Below, piece by piece: positions 23,703-32,128 of a DNA stretch of 35,772 nucleotides (position 1 is its first letter; each line of letters opens with the position of its first letter). The translations under genes and the position numbers were made by a program. The notes under the pieces were generated by a model, which worked only from the letters and a program-made list of their open reading frames with translations, did not search any database and was not told the DNA's origin. Source of the stretch: DATIXJ01 sp963714795. GTDB taxonomy: Bacteria > Bacteroidota > Ignavibacteria > UBA10030 > SZUA-254. Where the stretch lies: contig CAVQPS010000005.1 of NCBI GenBank assembly GCA_963714795.1, positions 1 through 35,772 on the forward strand. The letters are read 5' to 3'.

Positions 23703-24939
23703 ATGTTTTCATCGGTCGAAACATTTATTGCCCGGCGCTACCTCCTGACGAAACGGAGTATGCGATTTATTAATGTCATCGGGATTATTTCCATCGTCGG
23801 GATTACGATCGGTGTGGCGGCACTGCTCGTTGCATTATCGGTTTTTAACGGATTCAACAGCGTTGTCACTTCCGTTCTTGTCGGTTTCGATCCGCATATC
23901 CGGATCGAGAAACCGGGCAGTTTATCGATGGATGAATATGGAAAAATTGCCGAAATTCTCAAGCAGCGTTCTGACGTCAAAGGTTTTTCGCCGTTTGTGT
24001 CGGGCAAAGCGATGCTGACGACAAAATCGTACACAAAAGTTGTTTTTGTTCGCGGTATCGACGAGCAAAAAATCGATGATGTTTCCGGGTCTGAATCAGA
24101 AAATTGTTCTCGGCGACATCAAACTTCAACCGTTCGGTGAATCTTCCGGAATTGTTATCGGTCTTGCGCTTGCCGACCGGCTTGCGTCCGTCGTCGGGAA
24201 TGAAATTTCAATTTATGGTCCATCCGGTATCCAGACGGCATTGACCGGCATGAATGTTCCGCAAAGCAGTCTTTTCCGTGTGACGGGAATTTATGAATCG
24301 AACAATAAAGATTATGATGCGAACTACGCCTATATTTCCATCGCCGCGGCTCAGGAATTATTCAATCTCGAAAATAAATATTCCGGTGTAGAACTGAGGT
24401 TGAAAGATTTTCAATCGGCGGACAAGGTGAAAGCTGAACTTGCCGGTGAGCTTCCGGGTGATTTCATCGTTTCGAGCTGGTTCGATCTTCATAAAAATTT
24501 GTACATTGTCATGAGTGTCGAACGATGGTCGGCATATATTCTGTTATGTTTGATTATCGTGGTAGCGACGTTTAATATGCTCGGTTCGTTGACGATGGGA
24601 GTGATTGAAAAACAGCGCGATATCGCCGTGTTGAAATCGATGGGAATGACGGCATCGAGGATTACCCGCGTGTTTATGGCGGAGGGAATGTTCATCGGTT
24701 TTATCGGAACCGTTCTCGGCATCGGCATCGGCCTTGGGGTATTGCTGTTACAAATGAAATATCAAATTTTCCCGCTGGACACGACCGTTTATATCATTCC
24801 GGCAATTCCCGTGGAAATTCGCTGGACCGATTTTGTCGCCATCGGAATCGCATCGCTCGGATGCTCGTTCCTTGCGGCATACTATCCTGCACGCCGTGCG
24901 GCTTCAACGCTTCCGGCTCAAGCATTACGATGGGAATAA
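23703..24939 (+). CDS. lolE: Lipoprotein-releasing ABC permease, LolC/E family, second copy (one apparent frameshift)
   Basis: About 411 aa when repaired. Opens MFSSVETFIARRYLLTKRSM, with TM1 INVIGIISIVGITIGVAAL and a LSVFNGF motif. Three helices near the C-terminus surround IAVLKSMGMTASRITRVFMA, and it ends PARRAASTLPAQALRWE. One extra G in the GGG at 24087-24089 diverts the frame after KIDDVSG; the true continuation LNQKIVLGDIKLQPFGESSG is in the next frame. It starts one base after lolC and stops one base before lolD, so the three are one operon encoding a LolCDE-type heteromer. Confidence 0.88.
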
Positions 24940-24940
24940 C

Positions 24941-25648
24941 ATGATCAACGAACGAACGATATTGCACTGTGAAGATATTCATAAATCGTTTTCATTGAAT
25001 GAGAACGGCGGTTCGCAGTTGGATGTTCTGCGCGGAATCGATTTTGAAGTGACCGAAGGAGAGATGATTGCCGTTGTCGGCGCTTCCGGCTCGGGGAAAA
25101 GCACGTTTCTTCATATCCTCGGCGGTTTGGATCGGCCATCGAAGGGAAATGTCTACTGGCAAGGGAAAAATATTTCTACCGTCACGGAAGAAACCCTGGC
25201 AACGCTTCGCGGAATGCATGCCGGGTTTGTTTTTCAGTTTCATCATCTTCTTCCTGAATTTACCGCATTAGAAAACGTGATGATTCCCTTGATGATTCAC
25301 CGCGTCGGAAAACACGAAGCAGAACGGCGGGCGCAAGAGATTCTCGCGACGGTCGGTTTATCGGAACGCTTGATGCATAAACCGGGCGAACTTTCCGGCG
25401 GAGAGCAACAGCGTGTTGCCGTTGCGCGGGCGCTTGCAAACAATCCGAAAATCATTTTTGCCGACGAACCGACAGGAAATCTCGATTCCGTTCAAAGTCA
25501 GGTCATTCACCAATTGTTGATAGATTTGAACATTCTCCGGAAACAAACCCTTGTCATCGTCACGCACAATGAATCGTTCGCGGCACAAGCCCATCGTATT
25601 TTCCGGATGCAGGACGGCAAATTATTGCCGCAGGAAAAAAATCTTTGA
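24941..25648 (+). CDS. lolD: Lipoprotein-releasing ABC transporter, ATP-binding subunit
   Basis: 235 aa, normal for LolD. Walker A GASGSGKST, Q-loop in FVFQFHHLLPEFTALENV (a LolD hallmark), signature LSGGEQQRVAVARAL, Walker B IIFADEPTGNLD, and the switch His in VIVTHNESF. It powers lipoprotein release by the two permeases encoded just upstream. The start at 24941 is chosen over upstream in-frame codons because it follows the lolE stop by one base and begins at the family's usual place. Confidence 0.95.
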   Translation: MINERTILHCEDIHKSFSLNENGGSQLDVLRGIDFEVTEGEMIAVVGASGSGKSTFLHILGGLDRPSKGNVYWQGKNISTVTEETLATLRGMHAGFVFQFHHLLPEFTALENVMIPLMIHRVGKHEAERRAQEILATVGLSERLMHKPGELSGGEQQRVAVARALANNPKIIFADEPTGNLDSVQSQVIHQLLIDLNILRKQTLVIVTHNESFAAQAHRIFRMQDGKLLPQEKNL

Positions 25649-25704
25649 ATGTTTCCGGTTTTTTATTACATTAACGGTAAGTAATTTGATTCTGAAAGGA
25701 TGAT

Positions 25705-25992
25705 ATGGCAAAGATTGAAAAGTCGAAAACTGCAAAAAAGGGGAAAGTCGATAATATCTTCCCGCTCGAAAAACCGAATTTTATTATTCTTGGGATCGGA
25801 TTGTTGACTATTGTTCTCGGGTATGTTGCCCTTTCAGGGAATACCGTGGAAGGTTTTTCTCAACTCACGCTTGCACCTATTCTTCTTGTCCTCGGATATT
25901 GCGTGATTATTCCCCTCGGGATTATGTACCGTAAAAAGAAACAACCGGAAGCCGGTACCGTGAAAGCGACTTCTGAATCAACCCAATCGTAA
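25705..25992 (+). CDS. Small two-helix membrane protein, DUF3098-like
   Basis: 95 aa. A Lys-rich N-terminus (AKIEKSKTAKKGK) is followed by two transmembrane helices (about 28-46, FIILGIGLLTIVLGYVAL; and about 57-75, LAPILLVLGYCVIIPLGIMY), then a basic tail. The F-P-L-E-K-P-N-F opening, first helix and LAPILLVLGY fit the DUF3098 family of the FCB group, whose function is unknown. An AAAGGA ribosome site precedes the ATG. It is 56 bases after lolD on the same strand, and its stop is one base from the stop of the convergent receiver gene. Confidence 0.7.
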   Translation: MAKIEKSKTAKKGKVDNIFPLEKPNFIILGIGLLTIVLGYVALSGNTVEGFSQLTLAPILLVLGYCVIIPLGIMYRKKKQPEAGTVKATSESTQS

Positions 25993-25993
25993 G

Positions 25994-26362
25994 TTACTTT
26001 CCGAGGACTTTGATAACAATGTGGAGGAGTTCTTCCGGGTCGTACGGTTTCGAAATGTAATCCTTCGCACCGAGTTTTACACATTCCAGCGCTGTAGCGA
26101 CTTCATCCACTCCGGTCAGCATGATGATGCTCGGGTTTTTTTCCAGTTTTCGTACCTCACGAAGAACACTCATGCCGTCCATTTTTGGCATTTTCAAATC
26201 GAGCAGAATCAGATCGTACTGATTATTCTTGATTTTCTCAAGCGCCATTTCACCATCGATAGCGGTCTCAACATCAAAACCTTCATCAAGAAATTGTTGC
26301 TGAAGGCTTGTCCTCAACTGGTCGTCGTCGTCTACACACAGCATTTTTAAATGTTTCGTCAT
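25994..26362 (-). CDS. Stand-alone response-regulator receiver (CheY-like)
   Basis: 122 aa, receiver only. Acidic residues D11-D13, phospho-acceptor D55 in LLDLKMP, Thr/Ser switch in IIMLTGVDE and Lys in ISKPYDPEE. With no output domain it must act through protein contacts or a phosphorelay. No kinase is adjacent. It is convergent with the DUF3098-like gene with a one-base gap and has its own well-formed promoter upstream. Confidence 0.92.
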   Translation of the reverse strand: MTKHLKMLCVDDDDQLRTSLQQQFLDEGFDVETAIDGEMALEKIKNNQYDLILLDLKMPKMDGMSVLREVRKLEKNPSIIMLTGVDEVATALECVKLGAKDYISKPYDPEELLHIVIKVLGK

Positions 26363-26406
26363 ACCACCCCTTGTGTAATACGATTATGAACGCAATGTTT
26401 GGCGAA

Positions 26407-26435
26407 AATGTACAAAAATGTATGGCGAATGTCAA
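26407..26435 (-). promoter_or_regulatory. Candidate promoter of the minus-strand receiver
   Basis: Read on the minus strand: TTGACA (26435-26430), a 17-base spacer, then TACATT (26412-26407). The start codon is 45 bases downstream. The -35 is a perfect consensus. Confidence 0.55.
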
Positions 26436-26445
26436 TAGTTTATGT

Positions 26446-26463
26446 GGTTACGAAATAGTAACC
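26446..26463. promoter_or_regulatory. Inverted repeat GGTTAC-N6-GTAACC, candidate operator
   Basis: Perfect six-base arms just upstream of the minus-strand receiver's promoter, followed on the plus strand by TTTT. It could be an operator or a very weak terminator. Confidence 0.3.
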
Positions 26464-26508
26464 TTTTGAGAAGTTAATGATAGTGTCATTCACTCGCAAA
26501 AAGAGCAA

Positions 26509-26546
26509 TTTGAAAATATTGCTTTTCAAATGAATTTCTGTAAATT
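26509..26546 (+). promoter_or_regulatory. Candidate promoter with embedded inverted repeat
   Basis: TTGCTT at 26519-26524 and TAAATT at 26541-26546 with 16 bases between. The -35 lies inside TTTGAAAA-TATTGC-TTTTCAAA (26509-26530), a perfect eight-base inverted repeat fit for a repressor. It would drive the 31-aa ORF and the T9SS protein. Confidence 0.35.
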
Positions 26547-26553
26547 ACCTACA

Positions 26554-26649
26554 ATGAAAAAAGAAACTCGGTATAGAATTTTAATACTTCTTGCACTGCT
26601 TATCGGTTATGTCGTTGTTGCCGTGCTTCGCTCCGGGACGGCATGGTAA
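26554..26649 (+). CDS. Possible 31-aa single-helix membrane peptide
   Basis: ATG at 26554 to TAA at 26647-26649. A basic start (MKKETRYR) is followed by ILILLALLIGYVVVAVL, a clean transmembrane stretch, and a short RSGTAW end. It lies 21 bases before the T9SS protein gene on the same strand. No clear ribosome site, and the candidate promoter would give an almost leaderless message, so it may not be translated. Confidence 0.3.
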   Translation: MKKETRYRILILLALLIGYVVVAVLRSGTAW

Positions 26650-26670
26650 TCTGCTTTTTGTAATCACCAA

Positions 26671-27486
26671 ATGAAATTCAATTTTTGGAGATATCCCCGC
26701 CAAATTTGGCTTCTTCTCGTTGCATGCGGATATGCCTGTTTTGTCGGATTTGAGATTCTTCATGCCACCGGATATACCGGGGCAACAAAAAAAAACGGTT
26801 TTGGATGTATTTGTCATGGCCCCAATCCGACTGATTCTGTTAATGTCTGGATTACCGGTCCGGACAGTGTTCATACCGGAAGTAAAAATCTTTACACGGT
26901 TTGGATTACAAGAGGACCGGCAGTAGCGGGAGGTTTCAATGTGGCAACGGATAGCGGCACTCTTTCTTCATTTGATACGACATCAAAGGTAGAATCTGGA
27001 GAGTTAACGCATGTTGCGCCGAAACTTTTTCAGAATGATACAGTCTTGTGGAAATTTTATTACCAGGCTCCTTCCGTTCCAACTGTTGATACATTATTTT
27101 CCGCAGGCAATAGCACCAACAACGATGGTAGTCCAAATGGCGATGAATGGAATTTTGGAATGAATTTTACCGTTCATGTCATTCCGGATTCAACCACCGG
27201 AGTTGTTGAGCGGGAATTTCCTCACGGTTTTATCCTCTATCAAAATTACCCCAATCCGTTTAATCCCACGACAATCATCGGCTTTCGGATAGCGAAAACG
27301 GGTTATGTTACGATGAAAATTTTTGATATTGGCGGAAGAGAAATTGCAACCCTCATTTCCGGAATAATGCTTCCCGGTTACCATCAGGTTTCGTGGGATG
27401 CAACCGGCTTTGCCAGCGGAATATTCTTTTGCCGGCTCACTGCAGGGGAATATGACCAAATACGAAAAATAATACTTGTTCGGTAG
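26671..27486 (+). CDS. Secreted T9SS-tail protein with CxCH motif (choice-of-anchor V-like)
   Basis: 271 aa. N-terminal membrane/signal helix (about 9-28, RQIWLLLVACGYACFVGFEI). Next is ATGYTGATKKNGFGCICHG, resembling the start of choice-of-anchor V/Reeler-like proteins, which usually carry CxxCH; here the motif is CICH, one residue short of a haem c site. A beta-rich domain (about 55-170, WITGPDSVHTGSKNLYTVWI) follows, then the T9SS tail (LYQNYPNPFNPTTIIGF to SGIFFCRLTAGEYDQIRK). Likely exported and surface-attached or released; activity unknown. Its tail differs clearly from those of the two large proteins. Confidence 0.72.
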   Translation: MKFNFWRYPRQIWLLLVACGYACFVGFEILHATGYTGATKKNGFGCICHGPNPTDSVNVWITGPDSVHTGSKNLYTVWITRGPAVAGGFNVATDSGTLSSFDTTSKVESGELTHVAPKLFQNDTVLWKFYYQAPSVPTVDTLFSAGNSTNNDGSPNGDEWNFGMNFTVHVIPDSTTGVVEREFPHGFILYQNYPNPFNPTTIIGFRIAKTGYVTMKIFDIGGREIATLISGIMLPGYHQVSWDATGFASGIFFCRLTAGEYDQIRKIILVR

Positions 27487-27507
27487 GTTTTTCTGTAGTA
27501 AATTGAC

Positions 27508-27536
27508 TTGATTCTTGGATTTGCTTTCCCTATATT
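27508..27536 (+). promoter_or_regulatory. Candidate promoter for the 27556 receiver
   Basis: TTGATT at 27508-27513, exactly 17 bases, then TATATT at 27531-27536. The start codon is 20 bases downstream. Confidence 0.55.
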
Positions 27537-27555
27537 CTTCTGGCTCTAATGTCCC

Positions 27556-27942
27556 ATGATGAAAGACATAAACTTGAGTAAAATACTCTTAGTTGACGAC
27601 GAAGTAGGATTCGCAGAGTTACTGCGGGACCTTCTTTCTATGGATAATTATGAAGTCGAAGTTGCACATGACGGACAGGAAGGTCTTGAAAAGCTTGCAA
27701 CGTTTAAACCGGAGGTCATCATTTCCGATATTGTGATGCCCCGGGTAAGCGGCTTCGAAATGTTCAAAAAAGTCAAGGCATCTCCCGAGACTGCCTCTAT
27801 TCCATTCCTTTTTATCACCGGGTTTCAGGATGAGCGCGTCTTGGCAGAAGCGCGTAAAATCGGTGTGTTCGGTATTCTCCGTAAACCGATCGATATCGAG
27901 CAGATTGAAAACCGGTTGAGGGATCTACTCAACCCGAAATAA
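27556..27942 (+). CDS. Stand-alone response-regulator receiver
   Basis: 128 aa, receiver only. D14-D15 in LLVDDE, phospho-acceptor D58 in IISDIVMPR, Thr in LFITGF and Lys in LRKPIDIEQ. There is no output domain. Two ATG codons (27556 and 27559) are equally possible starts. It is monocistronic, with its own promoter upstream and a small hairpin between it and the convergent permease. Confidence 0.92.
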   Translation: MMKDINLSKILLVDDEVGFAELLRDLLSMDNYEVEVAHDGQEGLEKLATFKPEVIISDIVMPRVSGFEMFKKVKASPETASIPFLFITGFQDERVLAEARKIGVFGILRKPIDIEQIENRLRDLLNPK

Positions 27943-27989
27943 TTTTTTCGGATCGTTCGAACTTCAAATTTTTTCTCTCCCTTATATCA

Positions 27990-28007
27990 TTCGGCAGATT
28001 TGCCGAA
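27990..28007. terminator. Hairpin between convergent genes, possible bidirectional terminator
   Basis: TTCGGCA-GATT-TGCCGAA, a perfect seven-base stem between the receiver (ends 27942) and the minus-strand permease (ends 28014). T runs on both sides are poor, so efficiency is doubtful. Confidence 0.4.
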
Positions 28008-28013
28008 AATCCT

Positions 28014-30038
28014 TTACAGCTCCGCTTTCAATTCACGCCGTGCATCGATTGCCCGGAGAATGATATGTTTATTTTCATCCTCCTGAACAGTTCCCCAATG
28101 CAGGGCGAATTGTTCCAGCTGGTAGTCGGGGGGATAGCGTTCCGATATTCCCAGCAGAACTTCTTCCGCTCCGATTTGTGCTGCAGTGTGCGTGATGGCG
28201 TACGGGGCGTTGTTGGTGGGAACAACAATCGGCAGTACGGTCTTTCCTTCTTTTTCGGCAAGCTTGATGACTTCGGTGAACAGTATTTCCTGGTTCACGT
28301 CCATCGTCTCTTCGGCTGTCGTGTTTTCTTTGTCCGGAATTATCTTTGCGTAAATCGCGACGATATCGGTTGTATCCGGATCAGTTTCCTGCAGGCACTT
28401 CTGAAGATGGTATAATCGATTGGGTGCCCGCACAGCGACAAGTTTCCGGTGAACGTGTTTGCATCCGATCGATTGCACGGTCAAGCTGTTTTGGCCGATG
28501 ACATTGAACTTTTCCAGTTCCGGATTACGAAGAGCGGCGTTCTTTTTATTCGCCCGTTCCGAGATTCCGAACGTCACATACAAAATAATCGTGAACGCAA
28601 TGCCGCCGACCGTTGCATACGGTTTCGTGAAGAGATTCACAATGCCGAGCAGTGTGAGGACCGTCAGAATAAATCCGAGACCGATCGGAAATTCAATCTT
28701 GCCGATCCGGATATTGATTGGCACGCGCCATTCACGGCTGCCTTTGTATTTATAACGAAGCACGACCATCGAATATGCCTTCATAATAAAACTCCACACG
28801 ACGCCGAAGGCATAAATCTCACCGAGTAGAAAAACATCCCCTTTGCTGAGGATGATGATGAGCATCTGAAGAATGGCAAGCGTATTGATGATGCGCGATG
28901 TCGTACCGAATTTTTTGTGCGGTTTTCGAAACCATTCGTGTAAGACACCGTCTTCAGCAACTCTGTTTAAGACGCTGTTTGCGCCGATAAGCGCGGTGTT
29001 GACGGCTCCGGCAAGAATAAGAAAGCCGACAAAGACGATGAAACCTTGCAGGACAAGAAGGATCGATCGGGGTCCAAGCAAATGCATGGCAAGCCCGCTG
29101 AGAGCGTTATCATTGTATGTTCCGAGCAATTCGGACTCAGGGACGATCATTGCCGCAAATAATGAATTGATGCCGGTGAAGATAAATGCAAAAACGAAAA
29201 TGATTAATCCGGTACGGAGCAAGTTGCGTAATTTCGGGGCTTCAATTTCCCGGTAGACCTGCGCGAGAGTTTCTTCACCGCTGACTGCGAGTATCGAATG
29301 TCCCATGCCGACCAGCACGCCGACAAAACCGATGGTCTTCAGCCAATCGATTCCCTTGAGCAGTCCCAAAGCATCATCGGAAAGATGTATGGTGAATGGA
29401 GGAAGGGTTATTCCACGAGTAAAAATTGTCCATAATGACCATACGAATAATATAGCGGCAAGTAGCGATGTAATCTGGAAAATCCGTAATGCCTTTTCAC
29501 TCGATTCTTCGATGCCGATAATATTTTTTCGCCAAAAATAGAATTCGATCAAAACGGCAATGATAACAGAAGTCAAACCGGGAGGAACCGTAACATTCGA
29601 ACCCACGAACCGTAATAAGGAGTTGACTAATCCCGCAATATATTGACCGGATGAAACTGCGCTGATGGGTGCAGTGATGAGATAATCGAAAATGAGAGCC
29701 GAAACGGAAAATTTCGCAGCCGTTTCACCGAGAGCTTCGTGAACGACCCGGTACACACCTCCCCGAACGAACATGCTTGACGATTCGATATACACCGCGC
29801 GGATCCCGTATGCAAAAAGCATGACAAAAAGAATGAACCATGGTGCCGATGGCCCAACCGCTTTCTCGGCAATGCCAAGTGCATAGTACGCGCTGGAGGC
29901 AAGATCGGAAAGGACGATGGCGGATGCTCTCCAATAAGAAATAAAAGAAAGCATCACCGTGGTAATAATAACGACTTTGATTTTTTTACTTTGATCGGAG
30001 GGACCTTTATTGCCGATATCCAGAAATTTTTCTTTCAT
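28014..30038 (-). CDS. APC-superfamily amino-acid permease with C-terminal stress-protein-like domain
   Basis: 674 aa. Residues to about 500 form some twelve membrane helices of the amino acid-polyamine-organocation fold. The first reads TVMLSFISYWRASAIVLSDL, with SSAYYALGIA after it and GGVYRVVHEALGE in helix 3. The remaining roughly 170 residues are soluble, with LTVQSIGCKHVHRKLVAVRAP and DIVAIYAKIIPD, resembling a universal-stress-protein fold, as seen in several large APC transporters. Substrate cannot be told. The gene stands alone on the minus strand. Confidence 0.85.
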   Translation of the reverse strand: MKEKFLDIGNKGPSDQSKKIKVVIITTVMLSFISYWRASAIVLSDLASSAYYALGIAEKAVGPSAPWFILFVMLFAYGIRAVYIESSSMFVRGGVYRVVHEALGETAAKFSVSALIFDYLITAPISAVSSGQYIAGLVNSLLRFVGSNVTVPPGLTSVIIAVLIEFYFWRKNIIGIEESSEKALRIFQITSLLAAILFVWSLWTIFTRGITLPPFTIHLSDDALGLLKGIDWLKTIGFVGVLVGMGHSILAVSGEETLAQVYREIEAPKLRNLLRTGLIIFVFAFIFTGINSLFAAMIVPESELLGTYNDNALSGLAMHLLGPRSILLVLQGFIVFVGFLILAGAVNTALIGANSVLNRVAEDGVLHEWFRKPHKKFGTTSRIINTLAILQMLIIILSKGDVFLLGEIYAFGVVWSFIMKAYSMVVLRYKYKGSREWRVPINIRIGKIEFPIGLGFILTVLTLLGIVNLFTKPYATVGGIAFTIILYVTFGISERANKKNAALRNPELEKFNVIGQNSLTVQSIGCKHVHRKLVAVRAPNRLYHLQKCLQETDPDTTDIVAIYAKIIPDKENTTAEETMDVNQEILFTEVIKLAEKEGKTVLPIVVPTNNAPYAITHTAAQIGAEEVLLGISERYPPDYQLEQFALHWGTVQEDENKHIILRAIDARRELKAEL

Positions 30039-30170
30039 GTCGGAAGAAACTTCGGATAGGTAAATGGCAAAGTATGCCTAAATCGATAAAAAAATTGAAG
30101 GTCAGCGGCGTCGGTTAAAAAACGCCGACTGGCGGAAAGTTTCATAGAATGTTACATTTCGGAGGTAGTC

Positions 30171-30293
30171 ATGCTCAATCGTGAGGCGTATGATAAAAAG
30201 AAAATGCTCAAAAGTCAAACTATTGTATTTTCTTCAGTTTCTGAATATATTCAAATGAATTTCATAAACGATGCAAATACCTTTTCTTCATAG
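30171..30293 (+). CDS. 40-aa leader ORF overlapping the histidine kinase start
   Basis: ATG 30171 with a GGAGG five bases upstream, the best ribosome site in this part. It encodes MLNREAYDKKKMLKSQTIVF and 20 further residues, ending at TAG 30291-30293. The last 23 bases overlap the kinase start (ATG 30271) in another frame, and the kinase has no obvious ribosome site of its own. Either a leader coupling translation into the kinase, or the real entry site of a differently read N-terminus. Sequence is not recognised. Confidence 0.4.
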   Translation: MLNREAYDKKKMLKSQTIVFSSVSEYIQMNFINDANTFSS

Positions 30294-32128
30294 TCTCCGG
30301 TTTAAGGTCGGATTCGGTTACATTGTTCTCGTTGCCATCAATCTGGCGATGACAGCGTGGGCAATTTATAATTTCGCACGTCCGACACTTGCCCTCGAAA
30401 CGATTCTCGCAGAGAATTTTCCGAATATTATTGCCGTGGAAACGATGGCGCATACCGTCGAACGTCACGATCACGCACTCACATCGATTATGAACGGCGA
30501 CTCCGATGCAGGCTTGAATGAATATGAGAGTGCCAAGGAAGAATTCTATCAAGTGTTCGATAAAGCGAACGAGAACAGAAGCATCCCGGAGTCGGGAGTG
30601 ATTCTGGATGATATTCATTCAACATACGAAGGATATGAACTCGTTTCCGATTCCCTGATCTCGTTGACCTCAAAGCGCGGTATGATTGCTGCGAAAGCGT
30701 ATTACAGCAATATTGTCCGTCCGTTTTCCCAGAGATTATCGGAAAATTGTTTCTGGCTGGTCGAGGAAAATCAGAAAGAAATGCTGCGGGTTTCGCAGGA
30801 AACGAAACAGACATCCGACCGGGCGATTATTGCCGTCCTATTCGCGGCAATTGTTGCCGCCGGGTTAAGTGTCGTGACGATGGTCCAATTTACCAAACGC
30901 ATCATTCAACCGGCCGAACAATTGACGGAGACGGTTCACCGGATCGGCCGCGGACAGCTCGATCTGAAAATCGATATCAATACGAATGATGAAGTCGCCG
31001 AGCTCAGCAGTGAATTCAATAAAATGACGGAACGGCTGAGACAGTATGAAGAACTGAATATCGAAAAGATCCTTTCCGAAAAAAAGAAATCGGAAACGAT
31101 CGTTGAAAGTATTTCCGATGCGATCATCGTGTGTGATTCCGAATCGACGATCCAGTTGATCAATCATTCCGCGGAAGACCTGTTGCATATCCGGGAATCG
31201 GATGCCGTCGGAAAAAATGTCCGTGATGCCATCGCGGATGACCGGTTGCGCGAAATATTTTCATCGCCGGCGAATGCCGCGGCACTGAATCAGCCGTACC
31301 TGCAGTTCCAGTACAAGGACAGACAAATTTATCTCCGTCCGCGCATTTCTGAAATCCCGACGCCGCACGGAACACGCGGCGGCATTGTCCTGATTCTCCA
31401 GGATGTTTCGCAATATAAAGAATTGGACAAGATGAAATCCGATTTTATGGCTGCCGTGTCGCATGAATTTCGCACGCCGCTCACGTCGATCAATATGAGT
31501 GTGGATATTCTCCGGCAAGGGCTTCTCGGGCCGGTGACGAAAGGACAGGAAGAACTTCTGCAGTCGTCGAAGCAGGATTGTGAACGGTTGACGAAACTCG
31601 TGAAAGAATTATTACAGTTGGCAAAATTAGAATCGGATGCAATCGAAATGCGCGAGGACCGCATCGATGTTCGCAAGTTGATCGAGTCGACGGTGCAACC
31701 CTTGCGTCTTCCGTTCAAAGAAAAAGGCGTCGAACTTGTTCTGAAGATCGACGGCGAACTCCCCGCGTTGCTCGGCGATGAACAGCAAATTTCCTGGGTT
31801 ATTTCCAATCTTGTCAACAATGCGTTGCGCTATACCGGCAGCGGCGGAACCGTCGAGATTCGGGCGCGGCAGGATGCGGAGTCAATGCTTATTGCAGGTA
31901 AGCGATACCGGAAGAGGGATCGCTCCGGAACATCTGAATAAAATTTTCGATAAATTTGTCCAGGTGAAACAATCGTCCGATACCACGCCAGGAAGTGTCG
32001 GGCTAGGGCTCACCATTGCAAAAGAAATCGTCGAAATGTACGGCGGTACGATCTGGGTTGAAAGCGAGCTGAATCACGGTTCAACGTTTTCATTTCGACT
32101 TCCATTATTACATCATCAACCGGTATGA
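30271..32128 (+). CDS. Membrane sensor histidine kinase (HAMP-PAS-HisKA-HATPase; one apparent frameshift)
   Basis: About 618 aa when repaired. TM1 (about 12-32), a helical periplasmic sensor (about 33-185), TM2 (about 186-207), HAMP (about 208-265), PAS (about 275-385, VESISDAIIVCDSESTIQLI), HisKA with H398 in VSHEFRTPL, and an ATPase domain with N-box VISNLVNNALRYTG, G1 DTGRGIAPEHL and G2 GSVGLGLTIAKEI. One extra base near 31892-31894 breaks the frame between SMLI and QVSDTGRG; unrepaired, the protein would end at 31941 without the nucleotide-binding boxes. The stop overlaps the next ATG (ATGA), so it pairs with the sigma-54 activator downstream, an arrangement like KinB/AlgB of Pseudomonas. 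Confidence 0.88.

Noticed and set aside
28065..29541. Plus-strand open frames opposite the APC permease (28065-28415, 28449-28829, 28873-29256, 29305-29541)
   Set aside because: All lie within the permease coding region, are mutually out of order and lack family features.
30094..30140. GC-rich GGCGTC/ACGCCGAC repeat considered as a terminator before the leader ORF
   Set aside because: Only a five- or six-base stem with a ten-base loop and no T run on either strand.
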